From JBQTKD01 sp963703165 (GTDB taxonomy: Bacteria > Actinomycetota > Actinomycetes > Sporichthyales > Sporichthyaceae): DNA of 64,000 bases. This document shows positions 8,919 to 16,628 of this stretch, piece after piece. Location of the stretch: positions 186,001 to 250,000 of the forward strand of contig OY969798.1 of the NCBI GenBank assembly GCA_963703165.1, in the 5' to 3' direction. The notes under the pieces were generated by a model. It ran no database searches and was not told the origin of the DNA. It saw only the letters and a list, made by a program, of their open reading frames with translations. Position 1 is the first letter of the stretch; each line of letters starts with the position of its first letter. The position numbers were made by a program, and so were the translations under genes.

Positions 8919-9752
8919 ATGACCGATCGCCCGCTGACCCTCATGGCCGTGCACGCGCATCCCGACGACGAGGCCAGCAGCACCGGCGGCGTGCTGGCTC
9001 ACTATTCCTCCGAAGGCGTTCGCACCGTCGTGGTGATGTGCACCGACGGCGGTTGCGGAGACGGTCCGGACGGCGTGAAACCCGGTGCGCCCGGGCACGA
9101 CCCCGCAGCGGTGGCGCAGATGCGCGGCACCGAGCTGAGGGAGAGCTGCGCGATATTGGGCGTCAGCGAGCTCGAACTGCTCGAGTACGCCGACTCCGGG
9201 ATGATGGGCTGGCCGTCCAACGACGCACCTGGAGCGTTCTGGGGCACCCCGTTCGAGGGGGCGGCCGATCGCCTTGCTGCCCTGATCCGCGAGTACCGGC
9301 CCGACGTGGTCGTGACCTATGACGAGAACGGCTTCTACGGTCACCCCGACCACATCCAGGCGCATCGGATCACGATGGCAGCCGTCGATGCGCTCGGCCC
9401 CGCGGATGCACCCGCCAAGGTCTACTGGAGCACGATGGCGCACTCGGTGATGCGTGAGTTCGCCCGGCGCGCACGCGAGGCCGGGGCGGACTGGGAGGAG
9501 ACCGCCGACGACGAACCGAAGATCGGCCTGCCCGATGACCTGATCACGACGTGGGTCGACACCGTCGCGTTCACCGAGCGGAAGTACCGAGCGCTGAAGG
9601 CCCACGCGAGCCAGCCGGACAACGCGTTCTTTCTCACGATGGGCCTGCCTGCGTTCACCGAGTTGTTCGGTGTCGAGACCTTCCTCCGGGTGCGCGACTC
9701 CACCGGGCGGCCACTCGCACGTGAGACGGATCTGTTCGCCGGGCTGCGGTAG
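8919..9752 (+). CDS. PIG-L family deacetylase/amidase, mycothiol Mca/MshB type
   Basis: The product is 277 residues. The zinc-binding motif HAHPDDE is at residues 12-18 and the second zinc ligand region is in YGHPDHIQAHR. These are hallmarks of the LmbE/PIG-L fold, shared by mycothiol S-conjugate amidase (Mca) and the GlcNAc-inositol deacetylase MshB. Which of these it is, or a catabolic relative, cannot be decided from motifs. The C-terminus (GRPLARETDLFAGLR) has a diverged echo 1.5 kb downstream (11236-11280). Confidence 0.85.
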   Translation: MTDRPLTLMAVHAHPDDEASSTGGVLAHYSSEGVRTVVVMCTDGGCGDGPDGVKPGAPGHDPAAVAQMRGTELRESCAILGVSELELLEYADSGMMGWPSNDAPGAFWGTPFEGAADRLAALIREYRPDVVVTYDENGFYGHPDHIQAHRITMAAVDALGPADAPAKVYWSTMAHSVMREFARRAREAGADWEETADDEPKIGLPDDLITTWVDTVAFTERKYRALKAHASQPDNAFFLTMGLPAFTELFGVETFLRVRDSTGRPLARETDLFAGLR

Positions 9753-9776
9753 GTCGGCGACCGCGGGGCGGTGACC

Positions 9777-10226
9777 TCACGTGAGCAGGACGAGAGTGTC
9801 CGCCACACAGACGGGTTTGGGGCTGCGCTCGGCCTCGATGGTGTGCCGGACGGTCAGCGTCGCGGTGGCACCGTTGTGCACGAGATCGACGAACGTCGAG
9901 CGGGCACGCACCACCGAACCTACGAGCATCGGCGCCGGAAAGCGGACCTTGTTCAGGCCGTAGTTGACCCGAGCGCGGCAGAAGGGCAGCTCGTACAGCT
10001 GCCGGGCGAGAATCGGGATGAGCGAAAGCGTCAGGTAGCCGTGGGCGATAGTTGCGCCGTACGGCCCGGCCGCTGCGCGCTCGGTGTCGATGTGGATCCA
10101 TTGATCGTCGCCCGTGACCTCGGCGAAGCCGTCGACCCGTGCCTGGTCGACCACCATGGCAGGGGACGGACCGAACTCCACGCCGAGGGCGGCGCGGACC
10201 TCGTCGAATGAGTGGAAGGTGTGCAC
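9777..10226 (-). CDS. MaoC family (R)-specific enoyl-CoA hydratase/dehydratase
   Basis: The product is about 149 residues from GTG 10226. The frame is open further upstream but homology begins at HTFHSFDEVRAALG. The hot-dog hydratase motif is present: the GDDQWIHID segment supplies the catalytic Asp and His, followed by YGATIAHGYLTLSL. This protein type hydrates trans-2-enoyl-CoA to (R)-3-hydroxyacyl-CoA. It lies 47 bases after the SDR gene on the same strand, so the two probably form an operon. Confidence 0.9.
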   Translation of the reverse strand: MHTFHSFDEVRAALGVEFGPSPAMVVDQARVDGFAEVTGDDQWIHIDTERAAAGPYGATIAHGYLTLSLIPILARQLYELPFCRARVNYGLNKVRFPAPMLVGSVVRARSTFVDLVHNGATATLTVRHTIEAERSPKPVCVADTLVLLT

Positions 10227-10273
10227 CGGGCACCTGCTCTCTGTCTGCGCTGATCGACGGGACCACGGACGGA

Positions 10274-11020
10274 CTACATGAACCGACCGCCGGTGACCTC
10301 CAGGACGGTCCCCGTCATGTACGAGGACATGTCCGAGGCCAGGAACGCCGTCACGGAAGCGATCTCGGACACCTCGCCGGCGCGACCCATGGGGATCTCC
10401 GTCATCTTCTGGTCCCACGCCTTCTGCGGCATGGCTTCGGTCATCGCCGATCGGATCAGCCCCGGTTGGATGACGTTGACGCGCACGCCGTGGTGAGCGA
10501 GTTCCTTCGCCGCGGCCTTGGACAGCCCCACGATCCCCGCCTTGGCGGCGGAGTAGTTGGTCTGCCCGACCATGCCGACCTTGCCGGACAGGGAGGAGAT
10601 GTTCACGATCGCGCCGCGCTTCTGCTCGCGCATGATGGCGCCCGCCGCGCGGGTCCCGTTCCAGGTTCCCTTGAGATGAACAGCGATCACCTGATCGAAC
10701 TGATCCTCCGTCATGGTCCGCATGGTCGCGTCACGGGTGATACCCGCGTTGTTCACCATGACGTCCACGGAACCGAAGGTCCGCCGCGCCTCGGCCAGCA
10801 TCGCATCGACCTCGGTGGCACTCCGCACGTCGCATCGAACCCCGACGGCGAGGTCGAGGCCGCCGAGTTGCGTCGCCGCGGTGCGAGCAGCCTCTGCGTC
10901 CACATCGCCCAGGACCACCTTGGCGCCCTCGGCGACGAAGAGCTCGGCGATCGCGAAACCGATGCCCTGGGCGCCGCCGGTGATCACGGCGGTACGGCCG
11001 GCAAGCAGTGGACCAGGCAT
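10274..11020 (-). CDS. FabG-like short-chain dehydrogenase/reductase
   Basis: The product is 248 residues. Two ATGs are close together; AAGGAGGG is directly adjacent to the first (11026) but seven bases before the second, so 11020 is the likely start. The Rossmann motif GGAQGIG is at residues 15-21, NNAG at 90-93, catalytic Ser143 in NISSLSG and the YSAAK catalytic motif at 156-160. The closest family is 3-oxoacyl-ACP/CoA reductase. With the downstream MaoC it would carry out the 3-hydroxyacyl to 3-oxoacyl interconversion. Confidence 0.92.
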   Translation of the reverse strand: MPGPLLAGRTAVITGGAQGIGFAIAELFVAEGAKVVLGDVDAEAARTAATQLGGLDLAVGVRCDVRSATEVDAMLAEARRTFGSVDVMVNNAGITRDATMRTMTEDQFDQVIAVHLKGTWNGTRAAGAIMREQKRGAIVNISSLSGKVGMVGQTNYSAAKAGIVGLSKAAAKELAHHGVRVNVIQPGLIRSAMTEAMPQKAWDQKMTEIPMGRAGEVSEIASVTAFLASDMSSYMTGTVLEVTGGRFM

Positions 11021-11235
11021 GAGCATCCCTCCTTGGTCAGCAACGTTCCTGCTGCGCGGCCTCCCCTCTGTCGCGTGCGGCAGGAGCGGAACGCGGGTGT
11101 CGTCGATAGATACGCGGGAAGTCTGCCGGCCCCTACGTCGATGCAGAACTCCCGCTCGGTCGTCGTGGCTACCCCTGGAACAGGTCGCTTCGAATCAGCT
11201 CGGTAAAAACCGAGCGTCGGAGGCCCACGCCAGCC

Positions 11236-11280
11236 GGTCGCCCGCCCGGACGTGAGACGGGTCTGTTCGCCGGCCTGCGT
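11236..11280 (+). pseudogene. Relic of a second PIG-L gene 3' end
   Basis: This 45-base segment translates as GRPPGRETGLFAGLR, against GRPLARETDLFAGLR at the end of the PIG-L gene at 8919-9752. By hand count 37 of 45 bases agree and most differences fall in third codon positions, the pattern of a diverged coding copy. The stop codon is lost (CAA follows) and no further homology is visible upstream. The remaining spacer 11027-11302 holds nothing else I can identify. Confidence 0.5.
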
Positions 11281-11302
11281 CAATGGGGTCCCACCGGACT
11301 GC

Positions 11303-12481
11303 CTACGTCACTCTCAATGAGCGGGCGATCAGTTCCTTCTGCACCTCGTTCGCGCCGCCGTAGATGCGTTGGACTCGGGAGTCCGTCCACATCCGGCCGA
11401 TCGGGTACTCCTGGGTATAGCCGTACCCGCCGTGCAACTGCAGGCAGCGGTCGACGACCTGGCACTGGACGTCGGTGAGCCAGTACTTGGCCATGGAGGC
11501 TGTCGCCGCGTCCAGAAGCCCCGCCAGGCAACGGTCTACGCACGAGTCGACGAAGACCCGCGCGACCTGCGCGAGGGTCGCGCACTCCGCCAACTCGAAG
11601 CGCGGGTGCTGCAGGTCGAACATCGTTCCCTCGAACATCGTCCGCTGCTGGGCGTAGTCGACCGTCTCCTCGACGGCACGCTCGATCACCGCCGCGGCGA
11701 GCAGGGCCAGCATCAATCGCTCCTGCGGCAATTGGGCCATCAACTGGGCGAAGCCGCGGCCCTCCTCTCCACCGAGCACCGCATCGGCAGGCACAACGAC
11801 ATCGTCGAAGAACAACTCCGAGGTGTCGGAGTAGTGCTGGCCGGACTTGTGGATGATGCGGCCGCGGCTGAAGCCAGGAAGGTCGCGCACGTCGACGTGG
11901 AAGAGCGAGATCCCTTTCGCCCCGGCGCGGGTGTCGGTCTTGGCGGCGACGAGCACCACGTCGGCGCTCGCTCCTTTGGTGATGAAGGTCTTGGCCCCGG
12001 AGATGCGGTAGTCCCCGCCGGCGCCGCGCGTCGCGCGAGTGGTCAGCCGCTTGAGGTCCGAGCCCGTGCCCGGTTCCGTCATGGCCAGCGCGGGCACGAT
12101 CTCACCGCTACATATGCCAGGCAGCCAACGCAGCTTCTGCTCGTGAGAGCCGTACGCCAGCAGGTAATGCGCGTCGATGACACTTGTCTGTGCCCCACCC
12201 CAGCCCTGCAGGTTGGCCCTGGCCTGTTGATGGACGACGACGAAGTCATGCGCCAAGGTTCCGCCCCCACCCCCGTACTCCTCCGGTACGGCGCACCCGA
12301 GCAGGCCGAGCTCGCCTGCCCTGAGCCAGACGTCCCGGTCCACGCACCGCTCACGTTCCCAACGCTCCAAGTCGGCGTTGATGTGCACCGCGAAGAACTT
12401 CTCCGCAGTGCGCCCGAGCTCGCGGACGTCATCCGGCTCCATCCATGCGGACACGTACCCGTGTTGATCCAAGGTCGCCAT
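11303..12481 (-). CDS. Acyl-CoA dehydrogenase
   Basis: The product is 392 residues, an FAD enzyme introducing the alpha-beta double bond into acyl-CoA. The family motifs AMTEPGTGSD and the C-terminal RIYGGANEVQKELIARSL are intact; the Glu of GGANEV is at the usual position of the catalytic base. No strong ribosome site precedes ATG 12481. A TACCGT hexamer lies exactly at -12 to -7 and the regulon palindrome is centred at -44, so the mRNA may be leaderless. This is a conventional ACAD, unlike the ACAD10/11-type protein at 40590. Confidence 0.93.
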   Translation of the reverse strand: MATLDQHGYVSAWMEPDDVRELGRTAEKFFAVHINADLERWERERCVDRDVWLRAGELGLLGCAVPEEYGGGGGTLAHDFVVVHQQARANLQGWGGAQTSVIDAHYLLAYGSHEQKLRWLPGICSGEIVPALAMTEPGTGSDLKRLTTRATRGAGGDYRISGAKTFITKGASADVVLVAAKTDTRAGAKGISLFHVDVRDLPGFSRGRIIHKSGQHYSDTSELFFDDVVVPADAVLGGEEGRGFAQLMAQLPQERLMLALLAAAVIERAVEETVDYAQQRTMFEGTMFDLQHPRFELAECATLAQVARVFVDSCVDRCLAGLLDAATASMAKYWLTDVQCQVVDRCLQLHGGYGYTQEYPIGRMWTDSRVQRIYGGANEVQKELIARSLRVT

Positions 12482-12517
12482 GAACGGACGGTAGGTGACG
12501 TCTCTCGCGCCGATCAG

Positions 12518-12532
12518 CCGTAGTGACTACCG
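12518..12532. promoter_or_regulatory. Regulon palindrome, site 1
   Basis: CCGTA-GTGAC-TACCG, in the spacer between the divergent acyl-CoA dehydrogenase and AMACR genes. Its centre (12525) is 44 bp upstream of the dehydrogenase ATG and 78 bp upstream of the AMACR ATG. TACCGT lies 32 bp from the centre on the dehydrogenase side. Confidence 0.65.
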
Positions 12533-12602
12533 GTGTCTCGCCGCCCGCACGCGGGTTGACTTCACCCATCAGAGGACCTAACTCGGAACATCGGGAGCGC
12601 TC

Positions 12603-13751
12603 ATGTCGTCGGGCCCATTGCACGACGTGCGCGTCGTCGAACTGTCCGGCCTCGGTCCCGCGCCATTCGCCGCAATGGTGCTCGCGGGTCTTGGCGCGAC
12701 CGTGGTGCGCGTGGACCGCATCACCGCTGTCGCCGACGAGCCCATCCCGGGCAACGAACTACTCAACCGCGGTCGACCCTGTGTGGCCGTGGACCTCAAG
12801 CATCCCGATGGCGTCCGCACGGTCCGGCAGCTGACGGAGTCGGCGGACATCTTCATCGAAGGCTTTCGGCCCGGCGTCACCGAACGGCTCGGGCTGGGCC
12901 CCGACGACTTGTTCGCCACGAACCCGAAATTGATCTACGCACGCATGACCGGTTGGGGCCAGGACGGACCGCTCTGCCACACCGTCGGCCACGACATCAA
13001 CTACATCGCGCGTACAGGTGCCCTGCACGCGATCGGGACCGCCGAGCGCCCTGTCCCGCCGCTCAACCTGATCGGGGATTTCGGCGGCGGGGCGATGGTT
13101 CTCCTGACCGGTGTCCTCGCCGCCCTGCACGAACGCACAACCTCCGGACGCGGTCAGGTCATCGACGCGGCCATGATCGACGGCACCGCGATGCTGATGT
13201 CGATGGCCTATGACTTTCACAACGCCGGGGAGCAGATCGACTACCGCGAGGCCAATCTTCTCGACGGCGGCGCTCCCTTCTACGGCACGTATCAATGCGC
13301 CGACGGCGGCTGGATCGCCGTGGGCGCGATCGAAGCGCCTTTCTTCGCCGAATTCGAACGGCGTCTGGGCCTGGGCCCACTCGGTCCGCAGTGGGACCGG
13401 CCGAGTTGGCCGGACGTACGCAAGCGGATCGCCGAGCAGGTCCGCACCCGTACCCGCACACAGTGGTGCGAGGTGTTCGTCGACAGCGACGCCTGTGTCA
13501 GTCCCGTGCTCTCGATCGCGGAGGTCGCCGACGATCCGCAGATCATCGCGCGGAACGCGGTCGCCCGCGGATCGGACGAGAGCATGCAGACAACGGTGGC
13601 CCCGCAGTTCTCGCGGACCCCTTCGCCGGCATTGGCCCCGCCCGCCCGCAGCGGTGAGCACACCCGGCAAAGCCTGCTGGAGTGGGGTTTCAATTCAGGA
13701 GAGATCGATGCGCTGCTCGCCGCCGGGGCCGTCGCTCAACGTCCCACCTGA
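12603..13751 (+). CDS. CaiB/BaiF family protein, alpha-methylacyl-CoA racemase type
   Basis: The product is 382 residues. The family-III CoA-transferase fold motifs are visible: GLGPAPFAAMVLAGLGATV, NRGRPCVAVDLKHPDG and FIEGFRPGVTERLGLGP. The GHDINYIARTGALHAIG motif is that of the alpha-methylacyl-CoA racemase subgroup, where the His and a later Asp (here in LIGDFGGG) act as acid and base. In catabolism this enzyme converts (2R)- to (2S)-methylacyl-CoA so that a dehydrogenase can act, which fits a methyl-branched substrate. It is divergent from an acyl-CoA dehydrogenase and shares regulon site 1. Confidence 0.88.
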   Translation: MSSGPLHDVRVVELSGLGPAPFAAMVLAGLGATVVRVDRITAVADEPIPGNELLNRGRPCVAVDLKHPDGVRTVRQLTESADIFIEGFRPGVTERLGLGPDDLFATNPKLIYARMTGWGQDGPLCHTVGHDINYIARTGALHAIGTAERPVPPLNLIGDFGGGAMVLLTGVLAALHERTTSGRGQVIDAAMIDGTAMLMSMAYDFHNAGEQIDYREANLLDGGAPFYGTYQCADGGWIAVGAIEAPFFAEFERRLGLGPLGPQWDRPSWPDVRKRIAEQVRTRTRTQWCEVFVDSDACVSPVLSIAEVADDPQIIARNAVARGSDESMQTTVAPQFSRTPSPALAPPARSGEHTRQSLLEWGFNSGEIDALLAAGAVAQRPT

Positions 13752-13766
13752 GTACTGAGTACAGGT
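13746..13766. terminator. Possible bidirectional hairpin terminator
   Basis: ACCTG AG TAC and GTACAGGT can form an eight-pair stem with a two-base bulge and a TGA loop. The hairpin overlaps the AMACR stop codon and lies between two convergent genes. There is no T-tract, so the assignment is tentative. Confidence 0.3.
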
Positions 13767-13808
13767 CAGATTCGGAAGCCCACCCGAAGCGCATTCACGC
13801 ATCCTCAT

Positions 13809-15143
13809 TCAGCGAGCGCGCACCGCCAGCACGCGCACCACCTGCGCACCGGTCAGCGCTGACCCAGCAGCGACCGCGATGATCAGGTAGAGACTGCCGA
13901 CGTCGGTAATTCCTTCCGGCGCGATCGTGCTGAGGCCGGCGGGGAGGAGCCTCTGCGGCGGCAGTTGCCTGCCGACCGCAGTCGGGACGTCGGCGGTGTT
14001 CGGAAGCAATGCGCCGGCGTCCACTGGCACGACACCGCCGGCTGCTGCGTCGACGACTGCGGGCAATCCTGCCGCCTCTGTGCTCGGTCGTGCCGAGGTA
14101 TTGCTCGGGAGTGCGGCGCCGGTGTCGGCGGACGAGGGGGCGGTGCTGGTGGCGGTCAACGAGACTCGGCCGACGGTGATGGTCTCAGTGGTGGTACCGC
14201 GCTCGGAGGTGTTGGAGAAGAACAGTCGGAGGGCCCCGGACATCACACCGGAGACGTCCTTCTTGGCGTTGACCTCCGGTCCGGTGCTGGTCGAACCGTC
14301 GGTGTAGGCGTAAATCTCCGGCAGGTATGTCACAGAGATACCGGCCGGCTTCAGCGCGCCGTTCAGGGCGTCCAAACCGTCGACCGACAGCGGAGTCGGA
14401 GCCGATCCGAGCGCTGAGAATCCTGCACCGGTGGCGCCCGAGGTGAGCCCTGCGAAGGAGATGGTGCCGAGGTTGGTCCTGGTGACCGGCTTGGTCTTGC
14501 CGCTGCCGTCCCGCGTCAGGCTCGCGTAGGAGGAGACGTTGCCGAGGTCGAGGATCCCGTCGAAGGTCAGCGCGTGTACCCCGGCCGTTCCCTCGGTGAA
14601 CAGGCCGTCCTCGCCGGCAACGCTGGTCGCCAGCGCGAACGCGTTGTTCTCCGCTGATGTCGCCGACTGCCCACCGATGCCCACCTTGCCGGTGGCCTTC
14701 CCGCGGACGGCGTTGGCGACCAGTTCGTAGCCCCCCGCGTTCTGCGTGTCGCTGGGCAACACCGGGTCCTTGGCGCTGACATAGCCCGGGAGCGTCGGGA
14801 CGACAGGGAGGCCGGCACCGAACGTGGACTGCGCGACCCCGTTGCCGGTTCTCGGCAGCGACGACACGAGCGGGGAGTACGGCGCACCGGCGTCGGCGGA
14901 ACTTTCCCCGTTGCTGTTGAGGGTCGAGCTCGCACCGTAGGAGCCGTAGGAGAACGGGATCCCGAGCGGCACTCCCGGGTCGGTGAAGGTCGACTGGAGT
15001 GCCACCGCCTCGGCGGTGAGGTCGTAGATGTCTGGCGCCGCGGCACTGGCCGTCCCGGACCAGATCAGGGCACTCGCACTGAGCGTGAGCACCGCCGCCG
15101 CGATCAGGCTCGTCGCACGGACGACGCGGTGTAGTGGACTCAT
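13809..15143 (-). CDS. Secreted, C-terminally anchored protein of unknown function
   Basis: The product is 444 residues. An N-terminal signal peptide (basic start, LIAAAVLTLSASALIW core, ASAAA cleavage region) precedes a Ser/Thr/Gly/Ala-rich beta-type ectodomain. A C-terminal hydrophobic helix (SLYLIIAVAAGSAL) ends with basic residues, suggesting membrane anchoring outside the cell. The start overlaps the livF stop by four bases (ATGA), so it is the last gene of the importer operon. No family is recognised. Its place suggests an extracytoplasmic role in substrate capture or cell-surface organisation for the transporter, which is inference only. Confidence 0.75.
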   Translation of the reverse strand: MSPLHRVVRATSLIAAAVLTLSASALIWSGTASAAAPDIYDLTAEAVALQSTFTDPGVPLGIPFSYGSYGASSTLNSNGESSADAGAPYSPLVSSLPRTGNGVAQSTFGAGLPVVPTLPGYVSAKDPVLPSDTQNAGGYELVANAVRGKATGKVGIGGQSATSAENNAFALATSVAGEDGLFTEGTAGVHALTFDGILDLGNVSSYASLTRDGSGKTKPVTRTNLGTISFAGLTSGATGAGFSALGSAPTPLSVDGLDALNGALKPAGISVTYLPEIYAYTDGSTSTGPEVNAKKDVSGVMSGALRLFFSNTSERGTTTETITVGRVSLTATSTAPSSADTGAALPSNTSARPSTEAAGLPAVVDAAAGGVVPVDAGALLPNTADVPTAVGRQLPPQRLLPAGLSTIAPEGITDVGSLYLIIAVAAGSALTGAQVVRVLAVRAR

Positions 15144-15841
15144 GATGCAAGGCCTCCCAGGTACGAGTGCGCGATCGTGTCCTCGCTGATCTCGGACGGT
15201 TCACCGACGAAGGTCAGCCGGCCGCGGTCGAGGATGTAGACGTAGTCCGCGAGCTCCAGCGCCCGGGCCACGTACTGCTCGACGACGAGCAGGGAGATCC
15301 CCGTGCTCGCCAGTTGCCGCAGGTAGAGGAAGATCTCGTCGACCACCTTGGGGGCCAGTCCCATCGAGACCTCGTCGAGCAGCACCACTTCGGGTCTGCA
15401 GACGTAGGCGCGGGCCAGGGCAAGCATCTGCTGCTCGCCGCCGGACATCGTCCCGGCCCGTTGCTCGAGGCGCTCGCCGAGCCGAGGGAAGGCCTCGACC
15501 GCCTGCTTCAGCGCCTTGCGCCGGTCGACTCCGGGCGGAGCCTGCAACCGGATGTTGTCCGCGACCGACAGCGACGGAAATATGCCCCGGCCCTCCGGCA
15601 CATGGCAAACCCCGCGCCGGGCGAGTTTCTCCGAACGCTTGCCGGTCATGTCGTCCCCACCGAGACGAACTTGACCACCGACCGGCGCGAGCTGCCCGGA
15701 GGCGGCCCGTAGCAGCGTCGTCTTCCCGGCGCCGTTCGCGCCGAGCAGGGCGACCACCGAGGCCTTCGGCACGGTCAACGAGACGTTGCGCAACACCAGC
15801 CCGGTCTCGTAGCCCGCCGAGACGTTCCGCAGCTCAAGCAT
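15140..15841 (-). CDS. livF: ABC transporter ATP-binding protein, LivF type
   Basis: The product is 233 residues, the typical LivF length. Walker A is GANGAGKTT (about residues 34-42), the signature motif is MSGGEQQMLALARAY and Walker B is VVLLDEVSMGLAP. It would energise import together with LivG and the fused LivHM permease. It overlaps livG by eight bases. In catabolic clusters such branched-chain-type importers often carry aromatic or carboxylic acids rather than amino acids, so the name does not fix the substrate. Confidence 0.93.
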   Translation of the reverse strand: MLELRNVSAGYETGLVLRNVSLTVPKASVVALLGANGAGKTTLLRAASGQLAPVGGQVRLGGDDMTGKRSEKLARRGVCHVPEGRGIFPSLSVADNIRLQAPPGVDRRKALKQAVEAFPRLGERLEQRAGTMSGGEQQMLALARAYVCRPEVVLLDEVSMGLAPKVVDEIFLYLRQLASTGISLLVVEQYVARALELADYVYILDRGRLTFVGEPSEISEDTIAHSYLGGLAS

Positions 15842-16628
15842 CGACGTTCACCTCTCCCCCGAGGTAGGCGGCACGCACGATCTCGGAGGTCATCGCCTCC
15901 GACGTCGGACCGGACCAGATCAGTCGGCCGAAATCGAGCACATAGACCATGGAGCACGCGTCGGCGACCAGCGCCATGTCGTGCTCCACCAGCAGCACAC
16001 CGATGCCGGTCTCGCGCACGTGCGAGGTCAACACCGCACCGAACTCCTCGGTCTCGTTCACGTCCAGCCCGGAAGACGGTTCGTCGAGCAGCAGGAAACG
16101 GAACGGACTCGCGATGGCGCGGGCGAGCTCGACCAATCGCCGCTGCCCGGTCGACAGATCACGCACCCGACGGTCAGTCACCTTTTCCAGACCGCACCGC
16201 GCCAGCGCCGCGCCGGTCCGGTCGGCGATCTCCCGCCGCTCCGACCGAGGCGCCCAGAACTGACCCCACGGGCGACGGGAGGACAGCACGCCCTCCGGCC
16301 CCATGGACACGTTCTCGATCACGGACATCGAGTCGAACAGTTCCATCCGTTGGAACGTCCGACCGAGACCGGCTGCCGCCCGGCTCGGCGTGGACAGCTG
16401 ATCGAGACGTCGCTCACCCAACTGCACCCGTCCGGTCGCCGTTCGCACGACCCCGGTGCACGCGTTGAAGGTCGTCGTCTTGCCGGCACCGTTCGGACCG
16501 ATCAACGCCGTGATCGTCCCTGCGCCCGCCCGCAACGAGAGCGCGGACACCGCCGTCAGACCACCGAACCTGACGGTGACGTCGTCGACGTGCAGAGCGG
16601 GCATGGCGCCGCCGGTCGCCGCGTTCAT
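15834..16628 (-). CDS. livG: ABC transporter ATP-binding protein, LivG type
   Basis: The product is 264 residues. Walker A is GPNGAGKTT, the signature motif LSTGQRRLVELARAI and Walker B FLLLDEPSSGLD; the long insertion after Walker A is typical of LivG. The start overlaps the LivHM stop by four bases (ATGA). It forms the ATPase heterodimer with LivF. Confidence 0.93.
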   Translation of the reverse strand: MNAATGGAMPALHVDDVTVRFGGLTAVSALSLRAGAGTITALIGPNGAGKTTTFNACTGVVRTATGRVQLGERRLDQLSTPSRAAAGLGRTFQRMELFDSMSVIENVSMGPEGVLSSRRPWGQFWAPRSERREIADRTGAALARCGLEKVTDRRVRDLSTGQRRLVELARAIASPFRFLLLDEPSSGLDVNETEEFGAVLTSHVRETGIGVLLVEHDMALVADACSMVYVLDFGRLIWSGPTSEAMTSEIVRAAYLGGEVNVDA

